Notes under the pieces: generated by a model
Database searches by the model: none
Told to the model about the DNA's origin: nothing
Seen by the model: only the letters and a program-made list of their open reading frames with translations
Assembly (NCBI GenBank): GCA_963669155.1
Contig: OZ022580.1
Coordinates: forward strand, 18,995,736-19,059,735
Direction: 5' to 3'
DNA length: 64,000 nt
DNA from: Arbacia lixula
Taxonomy: Eukaryota > Echinodermata > Echinoidea > Arbacioida > Arbaciidae
Translations under genes and position numbers: made by a program
In this document: positions 38,810 to 49,811 of the stretch, piece after piece
Numbering within the stretch: the stretch's first letter is position 1
Layout of the letters: every line of letters starts with the position of its first letter

Positions 38810-40075
38810 CTATTTACTATCACTGATCAGTTCTTTTAATATACCAAATCCCCATTTCGCTTCCCTAGGTAAAACACGTTGATCAAATAACTTCAAGAGA
38901 ATATCAATAGGTATTTTAAATTGGTATGTTTTTGACAAAAGACTGTTTCCCCTTCTTGCTTGATTCAGCTGCTTTATTATTGATTTGTGCTTTGCGAAAT
39001 GTATCATAATCATAAGTGGTACCGAGATCAACAACTTCAACCACGTTATTATCAAACCTAAAAATTGGAATCCTCCGTACTTCCCCACGAGAAAAGATGA
39101 TGACTTTTAACCACCTTTTGCAGTGTACAGATAACGCATCTAATGCAAGTTGAAGTTCACTTTCAGATTTTGCAAGAACTAAATTGTATCATCTGCGTAA
39201 AGTACAGTAAAGAGCTTGTATATATACTTTTTGTATATATATATATATGTAGCTGCATCAATTTTACGAGGAAGAATATCTTTCCCTTGAAATTTTTCAG
39301 AAACAAACTGTTCAAAACTCTTCTCTCTGACAAACACAACCACATCATTTTGAAAATAACCGCGTGATTTTTGTAAGCGTTTCATGGCAGCAATGATCAT
39401 ACTTCAAAATATAGTAAGACTGTTACCCTAATTATTAGGGTTATTATTATACTCCCGGGGTATTTCAAAGCTTGTTTTTACGGGGGGGAGGGGGGGCATT
39501 TTGCCCCCCCCCCCCCCACACACACACACACACACACGTTATATTCAGAATGATGGGATTGTGTTTAGATCTGCTCCAACATATGGCCATTAGCAATAAG
39601 GTTAAAGCCCCTACGCCTTTCAAGAAATTTCTTGCCGTTTCTTGTGTTGCCTCTGTTCATATTACCGAACCTGTATTACACAGTAAAAAATGTTGATCGG
39701 ACATAACACTGTCAGATTTATCTATATAATACATATTACAACGATTAACATCTTCCATTCACTTTCACACCCGGTTAAGTAGCATTGGAATCTCCTAAAA
39801 GGCAAAACGGTAAATTATGCACGTTCTTCAACATTATCAAATCAGCAGCAATGTCATCAGTAGATTCATTATATAATAATAAGAATGTTCTGGGGAAATA
39901 TTTATAAACGATACCTCACATAAATGAAAATCCGAAAGCTTTCTCACTGATATATTATCCAAAATATTGTTTCTGATATTGCATTTCGAATCCAAACCTA
40001 ACACATAATTCAATATTTTTTCTCTAATTAAGACACCAATACCATGAATTCCACCGTACACAGATTTACTTTGAT
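38810..40075 (-). pseudogene. Decayed minus-strand LINE (endonuclease plus RT pieces)
   Basis: Read on the minus strand from 40075 down. Residues VYGGIHGIGVLIREKI open an APE endonuclease-like region (about 40061-39837), continuing after a frameshift with NLPFCLLGDSNAT, equivalent to the GDFNA catalytic motif (near 39775-39800). A weaker block NTRNGKKFLERR near 39610-39660 may follow. Past a C/G and CA interruption (39482-39537), the RT part has LYADDT (about 39180-39200), then KSESELQLALDAL and RFDNNVVEVVDLGTTYDYDTFRKA in a shifted frame, and KIPIDILLKLFDQRVLP near 38880-38920. Several frameshifts and stops show it is long dead. The order endonuclease, RT, thumb is preserved on one strand, supporting a single element. 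Clade not determined. Confidence 0.68.
39482..39537. repeat. G-run/C-run snapback with CA tail
   Basis: A G-rich run (39482-39496), then CATTTTG, then a run of C (to about 39517) and a CA repeat. The G and C runs are complementary around a short A/T loop, so the strand can fold back. It interrupts the minus-strand LINE remnant. Confidence 0.8.
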
Positions 40076-40367
40076 TTTGACTTTGATTTGTAAAGATAAT
40101 GTAAAGAGTCTGGGTATCAAACTTCCATAACTCACAGTACTATCGCATTGCATTTTTTCCATGATTATTTTTAGTGAAAGAAACAGCTACTGTAGCTGAC
40201 CCCTAATTACTCTGTGCATAAGGCATAAAGTATGCCTTATGCACATGCACAGAGTAAGTATGTAGAGTAAGCACAGAGTAGTATGTAGAAAATTCATGCG
40301 TAGGTCGTGGACACAATATGTACACATAGCTCATGCCTAGTTGCAGTCTAGAGAGCTATGCTGTCCA
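40076..40367. other. Unassigned DNA with 14-bp hairpin
   Basis: Contains a perfect stem: 40214-40227 (GTGCATAAGGCATA) pairs with 40231-40244 around loop AAG. Outer TACTCT (40208-40213) can pair with AGAGTA (40251-40256). The surrounding DNA repeats AGAGTAAG and GTATGTAG. No gene. The 13-mer TAAAGTATGCCTT recurs inverted at 46754-46766, just beyond the other end of the next element. Confidence 0.6.
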
Positions 40368-40545
40368 GGGCCCCGTAACATAAAGAAAGGTTAGCGATTA
40401 ATCGCTATTTTTCAATCAAGCGCTAATAGCGATTAATCGCTAAAATCCGTAACATAAAGCCCCTCTCCAATCAAACGCTATTAGCGCTTGATTCGTTGCG
40501 ATCAATCGCTAATCAATGAAAATAGCGTTCGATCGATTTACATTT
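40368..40545 (+). repeat. Left TIR and palindromic subterminal repeats
   Basis: CCGTAACATAAAG occurs at 40373-40385 and again at 40447-40459. Between and after them lie palindromes built from AGCGATTAATCGCT and its half-sites, such as AGCGCTTGATT and GCGATCAATCGC. Such clusters can bind the transposase or a Myb-like partner. Confidence 0.75.
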
Positions 40546-42035
40546 TGTTTTTCATGAAACGACTGACGGTATAGCCTAGCGATTTTCTTGCATGTTATCT
40601 GTTACCGCCGTAAGTTCGATGCACGAAACCATCAAAACAACGACCGTAAGTATCTAAATATTGCATGTTTACCCGAGTATGTCATTTTGTCATGATATCT
40701 TGTGCCAATGGATATTGAAATTAGTATGTAAGTAGTCCTCAGTGCTAATGATTAACGGATTTATGATGATGAAAGTAGTTTTTGTCAACACGATTTACGG
40801 CAGTGCCGATTTTGTATGTGATTCATCGCAGCAGCAAATTCACTGCGGCATTCATCGCCATATAGCACTTCCTAGCCCACCGTGTCCCCAGAGTTCAGGC
40901 AGGCCGTGCGCGTGGTTTTACGCTGTAGATATTATGTGCGTAGTTGAAACATCGTTGCGTTGGTAATGTCTAGACTATTAATAATATTATTACTTAGGAA
41001 CTAGCTTTGACTATGTAGATAGAGACGTACACAATGCATTACCAGTCATAATTCCGAAATTAATTCGACTTAATCTATCCTTTGTGTATTGAGGGTTTAT
41101 TTGATGAATTTACTGCTCAAAATGACTGTCTCTGAATCTGACTCAAGACCTAGGTCCTAGGCCTACTACAATTTTTGTAACTGTACTAGCTCTACTGTCA
41201 GCAGTTGAACTTGCATTTATGCCTATAGTATGGGAGTATGGCTCTCCATGCATGGCCTCGACATTTTAATTTCATCACACTTACATGGAGTAAACCAAGT
41301 TTTAGGCCCTGTACTACTTCAGTATAACCGATAGAGTATTCGATGGGATGGTTCAAACTGCGCACTGCGCAGACACATACATTAACAATTTGCTTTATCA
41401 CTGACTATGGCAGTCATGGCAGTACATGTATGTGGGCGCATCAACCATGCAATGATTAAGTAGAGTCTAGCACATTTTGAATGCATGTCGGGGAAACAAT
41501 TCGCATTGAAAAGATCAATCAGAGTTATTACAGAAATGCCAAGTCTCCTACATTAGGCGTGCGACTCCTGCATTAGAGGTTGCTCTCGTGCTGCATGACT
41601 CCCAGCAACTGTTTTCTTACGCATTTACAGCCTGTCAGAGACAGAAAAAAATTATGTTCAACTTTCCTGTACCAACCAGTGAATTTATACTTTGTACCAT
41701 TTAACTGGTGATCACATATTCAGCATGCATGTAGGCCTACGTCTATGCATGTGTAAGTAAGTACATGTACATCCCGTGAGCTTGTGATTGCACACTAAAA
41801 AATGAAATCCCACCGCTACCATCCCACCTTGCACCACCAAAATATGACAGAGTATTGAATTAATTTCCTCCAAAATAACTTCAGCTGAAAGCCTGCTCTG
41901 AATATTTCTAAACTAAGCCTGTACAAATTTTCTGAAGTCTACAAAACCTTGTAAAGTGCAAATCAATACATTTCTTTGATATTTTATTATTATTGGCTGG
42001 TTTATTTAAGAGACCATAAAAAAACTAAAAGATAA

Positions 42036-42941
42036 TTGGAATTTAAGATATGTTACAGTAAATCTAACAGAAGTGTACCCCATTACTGGAGACTCGCCCA
42101 AATACATTTTGGCTTATCTGACCTTCCATTATATTATCATAACTGCTCAGAAATGTGTGTTGAATTTCTGCACCAAACGGAAACATCAGAGTCCATTAAT
42201 AGGTGGCTTATTGGTACTGGGGTTTGTTAATTCATGTATACCGGTAATGAAGGGTTATGGTTATAATTTACGTCGGGTTGGGGAGGTTTTGTGTGGCTTC
42301 ATCTTAATTTTGTGGCCCGATTCATCACCTACACACTCATTGCTAGTGAGTACTCATGTGACTTGTACATGTTTATGTATATTTAAGGTGCTAAACTGCA
42401 TAATTCCTATCCATTCTATATCCATACAGTATGTTCCAGTTCCTGATCGTACGCTAGAGGCTAGAGTTGAAACCATTCAGCATGGTAACTTGGTAAGTGG
42501 AGATAATTTGTTATTAAATATTTTTGTTTATACACATCCTAATTTCCTATCTTGGTAGACTCCAGGCTTAAATGATGAAAGTTTTCAAAATCGACAGCAT
42601 TAGCCTATTGTTTGGATGTTGGTGTTAAGATTAACAACAGAAATGAAAACAATATTTTACCAGTCAATATCGTAGTACTATTTAACATGCAGTGGAGATT
42701 TCAATTCATTCATATATGCACTTTTACGTTTTTCCCTAATCCTCTGAGGGTTCCACAGAGGTTTTATTTGTGACTGGGGAAAAAAAACATTTCCATCCCA
42801 CAACCCTAAACAATCAAGGTGCAATGTGTACTTTTGGGCTTTGCCAAGGATAATGTGTTTTTCTTTAATGTTGAAGCTAACATTTCCCACACATATTTTC
42901 AGGATTGTGATTTTTTTTTTACTTTCTTGTCTTGTTTATAA
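42036..42941 (+). other. Transposon interior with unrecognised open frames
   Basis: Open frames of 64 codons (42036-42230) and 161 codons (42073-42558) overlap here on the plus strand. The longer is hydrophobic and shows no motif that I recognise. Either could be an exon of the transposon gene or chance. The DNA is otherwise AT-rich, and no promoter is evident. Confidence 0.3.
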
Positions 42942-42943
42942 AG

Positions 42944-43014
42944 CCAGGAGCAAGAAACCCAAGGTGGACAGAGGAGGAGACGGTCATGCTCTGCCCTCTT
43001 GTGAAAACCAACAG
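42944..43014 (+). CDS. Exon: Myb/SANT-like DNA-binding segment
   Basis: A pyrimidine-rich stretch ending TTTATAAAG precedes an open segment PGARNPRWTEEETVMLCPLVKTNR, which ends at CAG|GTTTGT (donor GT at 43015). The RNPRWTEEE start followed by a hydrophobic helix resembles helix 1 of the Myb/SANT-like domain of Harbinger accessory proteins, which bind transposon ends and bring in the transposase. Only the first part of the domain is visible; helices 2 and 3 are not found nearby, so the gene is either spread over further exons or broken. Exon limits are inferred from splice consensus only. Confidence 0.5.
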
Positions 43015-43433
43015 GTTTGTAATACATGTATCAAGCTTCACTGACAGTAAACAATTAGAAAAGTTGCTTATTCTTTGCTTTGTTATATATTGTTTTAATT
43101 TTCTTATGCAGGAAACATGCATTCTAAACAGCATTGCACAGTTAGAGAATGATGCTGTTTAATTGTAGATATTTTTTTTTAGGCATTTGCTTTGTTTGAT
43201 GCATAACACAATTTTGTAGGTGTAGGTTTAAACAAAGTAGAAAACAGGAACACTGTACATTTATAGTTTCAATCATTTACATGTACCTAGTGCAAATTTG
43301 TCAAAAATGTTGTTTTTCACAAAAATATATTTCATTTACATGTATTGTTTATTGTTTAATTGTGCCACCTCTCTCTCTTTCTCTTTCTGTCGTATCCTGT
43401 CTCTTTATCTTTCTTTGCATTTCTTTTAAATAG

Positions 43434-43572
43434 CTGGAGGACCAGAACCTAAGTTGAGGCCAGCTCTGGAGGCGCACTGGAGGCCATGTCGTTGTAGTCC
43501 AGACAGGAAATTGTTGGGTCCAACGAGGCGACGACACATAATGGCAGTTATCAAAGTTGCATAGACTCACAG
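43434..43572 (+). CDS. Possible second exon, GGPEPKLRP linker
   Basis: A long pyrimidine tract (43367-43432) ends in TTTAAATAG, a strong splice acceptor, and the segment closes at CACAG|GTAATA, a good donor. One frame stays open almost to the end: GGPEPKLRPALEAHWRP, then a basic Arg-rich stretch and a stop (TAG at about 43563-43565). Myb-like Harbinger proteins often have a TGGGP-P linker after the DNA-binding domain, which fits this exon following the one at 42944. The early stop suggests decay or an alternative frame. Confidence 0.4.
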
Positions 43573-43959
43573 GTAATACAGTGTATTCAAGAAAAAACAA
43601 ACAGTGTTCCTATAATTCAATGCATATGCTATGATATATTTTTATAATTTGGGTTAAAGTATTACTTATGAAGGCAAGAAATACACAAAATGAAATACAA
43701 ATGTATTTTTTTCTCCAAAGAAACCACTGACATCAACAAATCATCTGTTACAAATAGTATTGTTTCTAAGAAGTTAAGCAAGTTAAGCATGAGAGAGCAT
43801 CTCACATGTGATGTCACAAATTTAAAGCTTAAAAGAAATATACCTTTATTATTCCAGGTAGGGTCACAATGTGTGCATTAATTGGTATACCTCATATACA
43901 AGTATTTCAAACATGGTATGTATTTCATGAACCAATATACTGTGTAACAATGGGGTCAT

Positions 43960-45186
43960 ATCAGACAGAGGTCAAAGGTCGATGACCTTTCCCAACAATT
44001 GCCTAATTTTTTTTTTTTTTCAAATAAATACACATCTTATTATCCAAGTCCCATCAAACATAGCAGAGATAGATCACAATGTGGAGGCTTGTGATTTTTG
44101 GGGGGTAAAATCTCTTTAAGATCAAAGGAGACTAACCCTAATCAAATACATGTATTGTCAAAATTTACCATAATGTTATCTTTCTGAAAATATATATAAA
44201 TCAATTCAATCAAACTTATTACAAAGGTGTATTAATTCACGGAGATAGAGTGGTGAGGCAAGAGGTCAATGAATAAAATTGGCTGAAATTGGCTCAACAT
44301 ATTTTTTGCGATAACTCGAGTTCAATGATCAATTTCAACTGTATGTTGTACAAAGTTGTACAAAGTCAAGTCAGAGGATAAAGGTCACTTACCTTTTCCA
44401 AAATTATCAAATATGGCCAAAATGTTATATTCCCGCAATACTTTCAATTGCAATACAAATTGACTTAGTCTGTTTTATATCTATAATTATCCAGAGATGG
44501 ATGAAGACATCACTTCCTTCCAGACGATTGTGAAGCCATCGCACCCCTCCACGAAATGATGAAGACGCTCCACCTACAACACCCCTAGATGCAAATCGCT
44601 GACATCCCAACCTCAACGACACCCCAAGATGCACAGGAGTACAGACAAGAGCCGTAAAGTGGCTGGAGGCATTATGTTTTTAGGTTGTCCATCCGTTTGT
44701 ACATAAGTTTGTCCGTCCGTCCCGAATCCGTTTAGGAAATATCTTTAGAGCCGTTAACCAGATTTGCTTCAAACTTGGTAGATATGGGTACTGCATGAAA
44801 CTGATGAAGTGTGTAAAATTGGGGTTAAATCTGATTGAGGTCAAAGTCAAAGGTCGATGGACTTTGTGAGAAATTGTCCCAAATTGACCTTTTTCACATT
44901 AAATCCAGATCCAAGGATGCAATTCTCATTAAACATGGTACACAGATTGATCACTTCTTGGGGATAGACTGGTGACATTTTTGGTGAAATTCCTGAAAGG
45001 TCAGAGGTCAAAGGTCAATGAACATTGCCAAACTTGGCTAAACATGGAAATACACAATATGATATTTTCATTTCACATAGGAATTCAATGGTCATTGCCC
45101 ACCAAACATACATTTTCTGAGAAGAAATCTAGATAGAGCTAGCAAAGAGGCGGAGGCACATTTATTGACTGCGTGGCAGTCTAGTT
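43960..45186 (+). repeat. Eroded repeat tract with AGGTCA half-sites, ending in a dispersed element
   Basis: Segments resembling GAGGTCAAAGGTCGATGACC recur near 43968, 44262, 44366, 44836 and 44998, each followed by text on the pattern of CTTTGCCAAATTGGC and catcaaacatgg-type sequence, giving a diverged repeat of roughly 160-190 bp. The right part, starting near 44658 (CTGGAGGCATTATGTTTTTAG, then CCGTCCGTCC) and ending near 45186 (GGCGGAGGCACATTTATTGACTG), matches a dispersed repeat I recall from several marine invertebrates. AGGTCAAAGGTC is a DR1-type nuclear-receptor half-site pair; no function is implied. Confidence 0.6.
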
Positions 45187-45380
45187 TTAAATATTTCCAT
45201 CGTCAACAGATACAGCTTTCTGTTTGACTGCGGAAGTAGTTTTAAAATATATATAAAGTTCTCCCTCAGTGTGACTTGTTTTTACGTTTAAATTTACGTC
45301 CAATGGAAAATGAACAGTGGACGTATGTGCTAATACAAGGGGAAGTCCTGTGTGAGCATGAAATTTAGTAAGTTCATCAG

Positions 45381-45575
45381 TCAAATACTGTACAGCAATA
45401 ACATTCTCCCTTGCAGCACATGGATGTCTGTTTGCAGCACATTGATGTCTGTTTCCAGCACTGTTCTCTGCTCTTGTCTATCTTCATCATTGTTCATCAC
45501 TGCTTCGTCAATCCCCTCATGGTGCTCTCCATACAGCTGGACAAGGTTGTAGAGTACATAGCTTACATTAATCAC
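45381..45575 (-). pseudogene. Possible C-terminal remnant of Harbinger-type transposase
   Basis: A minus-strand frame contains SYVLYNLVQLYGEHHEGID followed by an acidic NNDED segment. Harbinger DDE nucleases end with a conserved VLHN helix, a short variable stretch and an acidic tail, which this resembles. The upstream catalytic region is not recognisable on this strand, so only a fragment is proposed. The repeated TGTTTGCAGCACATTGATG unit downstream (45412-45462) is a local duplication. A chance match is possible. Confidence 0.33.
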
Positions 45576-46309
45576 ACAAGACTGAATGTAAGAAATTGAT
45601 CAAGGAGAAAGTGACAATTGCCAGATCCCATTGTAATACATGGTCCATCATAGATAAAGTCAACAAATGGCTCAAAAAGAACCGAGGCTGTCTCCTTGGT
45701 CTGGAAATTTGAATATTTGATTGTAAATAAGGCAGATGCCACTGCATCTTCTTAATGCAGTTAGGTATAATATAACACTGTAATACATGTAATTTTTAAC
45801 CTTATTCAGTCAGTTATACCAAACTGTCATTGTATTAAGGCTTGTTATTAAGGTGCATGCAATTGACTGTAAGAGAAAAGCTATGAGAAATATCTAACTT
45901 ATATATGCTGGCTGTAGACTCAGTTTAGATGTAACATATGTTAATTGTTCTATTATGAACGTACATACATGTATTTTGCCTATTCTTTATTCTATTTGTT
46001 TTAATTTTTTTATCAGATATTGGACCAATGTGTGTGATAATTGTATGAATTGCTTTATCACTGTAAGTACAATGTATGACATATAGGCCTACATATATTA
46101 TGATTATGTTGTACTTGTTGTAGGCCCAGTGGCTCCAATAGCCTGCAGTCCACCTCATGTTTCATGTATATTCTATGGATGTCCTTGTGCGAAAATTTAT
46201 TAAATGATTCATCCTATCCCTGTATACTCGCCTCTGTCTTCGTACTTGCAATTCCTCAACCTCTTTCTCCTCTAATATTACACTTACAGCCGCCAAGGTG
46301 AATGTTTAG

Positions 46310-46601
46310 TGGCTCTACGATTGATAAGTAATCAATCGTAGAGTCTACGATCGATTCAGGGGTCTACGATCGATTTCTACGATTGATATCAATCGTAGCT
46401 TTCTTTATGTTACGGTTCTACGACTGATATCAATCGTACGATTGATTCGGGGTTCTACGATTGATTTCTACGATCGATATCAATCGTAGCCCCTTTATGT
46501 TACGGTTCTACGATTGATATCAATCGTACGATCGATTTAGTGGTTCTACGATCAATCAATCGATCGTACGATCAATCGTAGACTTTTATGTTACGGGGCC
46601 C
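46310..46601 (-). repeat. Right TIR and 90-bp subterminal tandem repeats
   Basis: CTTTATGTTACGG occurs at 46403-46415 and 46493-46505, and in the form CTTTTATGTTACGG at 46583-46596, a spacing of 90 bp. Each unit contains palindromes around TACGATTGATATCAATCGTA. The palindromic core differs from the left end (TACGATTGAT against AGCGATTAAT), but the architecture mirrors it. Confidence 0.8.
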
Positions 46602-46620
46602 AGCTCTATGATGCTGCCCC

Positions 46621-46653
<33 letters not shown>

Positions 46654-46700
46654 CACATACGGGGTACACAGAGAGCTATGGTGACTGAGAGCAGCTATCC

Positions 46701-46752
<52 letters not shown>
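46602..46752 (+). repeat. Two CA microsatellites
   Basis: CA runs at 46623-46652 and 46703-46752, separated by about 50 bp, directly outside the right end of the transposon. Confidence 0.95.
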
Positions 46753-46754
<2 letters not shown>

Positions 46755-48689
46755 AGGCATACTTTACACAGATAAGCATGTTACACATAGCTTATCTGTT
46801 ATGCACGTATACGTATACACACAACCTATACGCAGTCAACTCATCTAATTATATATGCACGCGTTTGTGCGCGCACTGTCCCAGAAACCGTACCCTGGCG
46901 CGCCCTGGCCCTGACGTGACCGGTACGCGGTCGACTCGACGGCGCGCCTGCCTGATTTGAGCTATGAGCGCGAGCTGCTCTGCGCGCGCTGCACGCATCA
47001 GCTATGCAGAGATGCCTACAACACTCATTTTATTCTTAGCAGTGCAGTTTCAGTGCTGCATGCATGCTGTATGTACAATAGATGCAGATTGAGTACATGC
47101 CAAAAGAGAGTTGCGTTTCTGTTCCATATTCTGTTGGGTAGCTGCACCCGTACCCTCGACCAACTTATGCATTTCAGATTGCTTACAAGCCGCAAGTCAG
47201 ACAGTCATGTCCATTGACTCTATTACAATGAGTACAGATGGTGTTAATCAACTAAATTTGTGAAAAATGAATTGATCCCCAATACATTCAGACTTCAATA
47301 TAAATTGTGTACCCTCATAAATTAATGGCCATTTTGTTGATTATTGAATGGTAATGCCAGTAGGCTGGGATGTGGAGAGGGGGCCGGGGTAGGGGTGTAT
47401 TTGATTCATAGCAATCACAGTCACTCAGTCAAGTATCATTGTAGTACATATACATGTAGTTAAAACATGGCATATTTGCACTGTCACACTATGTACAACA
47501 AACGTAAACACACACTCTGCACATTCCACGTCCATGGACACATTCAGAACAGGAACTCATAAAAACACTAAAAAAATGTTTGTTTTTTTCATCTGAAATT
47601 AAATACAGAAATATTGTTTGTACCTCACTTTTAGCACTTTGGAATAAGCAGATGATTATACTTGGACGAACATGAAATGGAGGAATAAACGAAAGCCGTA
47701 CACAAAAGCAAAGACCATGAAGGAGACACATGACACTAAATGTAACTGTATTAACAATGCATTTAATTAAATGTTAAAAAGTTATAAATTTATTCAACCG
47801 TTGCAAGGTGCACATGAATTATAGTACATGAATGTCATTTAAGTGACCTCCCTGTGATGCAGGTCTCGAAATACAAATTCAAATTCAAACTAAATTTCAA
47901 AACAGTATCGCACATTTAGGAGAACATCATTCAAATATATGCCAAAAGATATCAAAACGTTACAAATTGTACCTGATTTTATGGTCACAACCACCAAAAA
48001 ATTTAGCACCAACTAACATTCAAATCAATAGATCTGAAGTTTCCTGTCAACAATAATGATTGTTTTTTTTTTTTTCAGTGAAATTATGTACAATTACTAC
48101 CATTACCTCAACAAATTCAGAGGATATTAATGACATACACCTGTACATGCAAATGTTTAAAACTCTTTATAAAACATCTCTACAATACCACAAACCTTAT
48201 GAACTTCTTTAGCTCTCTTTAATTACACATATTTGATAACATATTCATCTAAATACGCAGACATTAAAGCCCCTGTTCAACCGCTGAAAACAAAATTTTG
48301 AGGGAAATTAGAAAAAGTGATACCATTGCAAATTACAATTCACACACTTTCGTAAAAATTTCAAGCAAATATTATCTGTGAAATGATTGAAACCTTTTCT
48401 CATGTTAATTTCTACTACAGGTAGGTAATGATAAAGAGATACATGTATACTGAGCACTCACAAATTCCAGATCACAAGACTTAATACTATTCATTTTTTA
48501 ATGAAATTAGATTCAGAAACTTGTACACAGTTGATAATTATGCCCCCCCCCCCCCCCCCCCCGTCTTTAAAGCACAGCCATTCATGGCACATGCAAGTAG
48601 AATTCAAATAACCTATGAACTGCAAGTATAACCTCATGTACTAAAAATGACTCTTATCAGCCAATCCTAATGGGACACCAACCTACTAT
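46753..48689. other. Unassigned DNA with a short GC-rich patch
   Basis: No supported gene. A GC-rich, CpG-dense patch at about 46860-46995 (GGCGCGCC twice, GCGCGCGC) stands out from AT-rich surroundings and could be a CpG island or an old insertion edge. A run of about 20 C lies at 48543-48562. The rest is AT-rich and featureless to me. Confidence 0.5.
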
Positions 48690-48806
48690 GTTTAAAGAAA
48701 ATTCAATACTTTTCAAGATGCTTTGACCTTATTTAGTTTCTATTTGATTTAGAAATAGAAACCAAATAAGGTCAAAGTATCTTGATCTTTTAGATTTTCT
48801 TCAAAC
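48690..48806. ncRNA. Long near-perfect hairpin, pre-miRNA-like or foldback MITE
   Basis: The inner stem pairs 48714-48745 with 48753-48784: 32 positions, 30 complementary, around a 7-nt loop GATTTAG. One of the two mismatches is a G-T pair. After a short irregular bulge the stem resumes (GTTTAAAGAAAAT at 48690-48702 with ATTTTCTTCAAAC at 48794-48806). The total of about 117 nt is within the range of animal miRNA precursors, but the unusually continuous pairing fits a miniature foldback element or siRNA source equally well. Confidence 0.45.
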
Positions 48807-49199
48807 TTGGACGATTTGTTTTTTTTATAGAACTATAAAAAAAGAAGACAATCCAAAACATTTTCTTTAAGATAACTGTGTTCACTAGGTACATGAGTAC
48901 ATTCCTTTCTTGTGTGAAAATAGGGGGGTTGAATAATTTTGCAACATGCTTTCTCAGCGCAAATTGCAATTTCAGATGAACTTTGAAGTAAACTTTGATT
49001 TTCTTCTCTGGTATTCTTTAGTAATTAACTGTCTGTTCACTATCTTAATGGTTTAGTAGCAACCTGCTGTTGCGATGTTATTCATTATGACAGAATGTCA
49101 AAAATGAGAGGGGGGGGGGGTTGAATAATTTTGCTGCCAACTGTATTTCAATATACAATATACAAGATATTCTGTCTGTCATAAAAAAACGAAATTTGT
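48807..49199. other. Unassigned DNA with direct repeat of GGGGGTTGAATAATTTTGC
   Basis: The 19-mer, with a variable G-run, appears at about 48924-48942 and 49115-49133. The second copy is followed by TGCCAACTGTA. Similar ends occur on Tc1/mariner-like elements, but I see no inverted partner, so no element is called. Confidence 0.45.
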
Positions 49200-49215
49200 C
49201 AACTGGCAAATAAAG

Positions 49216-49811
49216 CTAGTAAACCACAAAGGACCAAAAATCATCAACAGAAAGTTAGAGAGGGGCAGAAAGCTTCTGTCATCACTGAAAACAAAAGATG
49301 GGACAGAAGTTACCGATAAAGAAGAGATTACTCAAGCGATTGAGGACTTCTATAGAGAACTCTATAGCACAGATCAACCAGATTGGAGAGTAAATGAGGA
49401 CTGGAATGAGAAATCAAATGATGTTCCACCAATACTAAAGGAAGAGGTGAAGAGTGCTTTATACATGTATCAGATGAAAAGGGGAAAGGTTCCAGTGGAG
49501 GATCAAATGACTGCAGATATTATTAATTTGGGGGGCGAGGACACCATATCAATCCTAACAAAACTGTTCAACAAGATCATGCAAATGGAACAGGTACCTA
49601 CCCAGTGGAACAAATCAAAAGTTATCATACTGTCCAAGAAAGGGGACATGAAGGACATCAAAAACTACAGGCCCATTAGTCTGTTGCCTCATATATACAA
49701 AATATTCACACAAATTTTTCTTGCTAGGGTAGAGAAACAGCTCGATGAAAATCAACCACGGGAACAAGCTGGTTTCGTACAGGATACAGAACATCAGAAC
49801 ATCTCCACACC
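49216..49811 (+). pseudogene. LINE RT, N-terminal part (before the insertion)
   Basis: An open frame from before 49216 with NHKGPKIINRKLERGRKLL, a DFYRELYST block, then DIINLGGEDTISILTKLFNKI, WNKSKVIILSKKGD and NYRPISLLPHIYKIF, all diagnostic of the pre-RT and fingers region. It reaches DENQPREQAGF, after which a small frameshift alters GF-GYRTSEHLHTL. The frame runs to the TTAA at 49812. The 49447 ATG is internal; the element has no native start here. Confidence 0.85.

Larger units (their letters stand above)
40368..46601. mobile_element. Probable 6.2-kb TIR DNA transposon, Harbinger-like
   Basis: The left end begins GGGCCCCGTAACATAAAG (40368-40385). The right end is its inverted copy with one extra T (46583-46601). 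Both ends carry palindromic subterminal repeats and further copies of CCGTAACATAAAG in the matching orientation. Inside are a Myb/SANT-like exon, a GGPEPKLRP exon with good splice signals and, on the opposite strand, a short Harbinger-transposase-like tail. A two-gene (Myb-like plus DDE) layout is typical of PIF/Harbinger. No convincing target duplication is visible, and the genes look incomplete, so the family call is tentative. Alternatives are two facing MITEs or another TIR superfamily. Confidence 0.58.

Noticed and set aside
42073-42558. 161-codon frame as a gene
   Set aside because: No recognised motif; kept only as an uncertain segment inside the putative transposon.
45187-45384. 65-codon minus frame
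   Set aside because: No family features and it stops at a local duplication.
48924-49133. Tc1/mariner element suggested by GGGGTTGAATAATTTTGC
   Set aside because: Both copies are in the same orientation and no transposase or inverted partner was seen.
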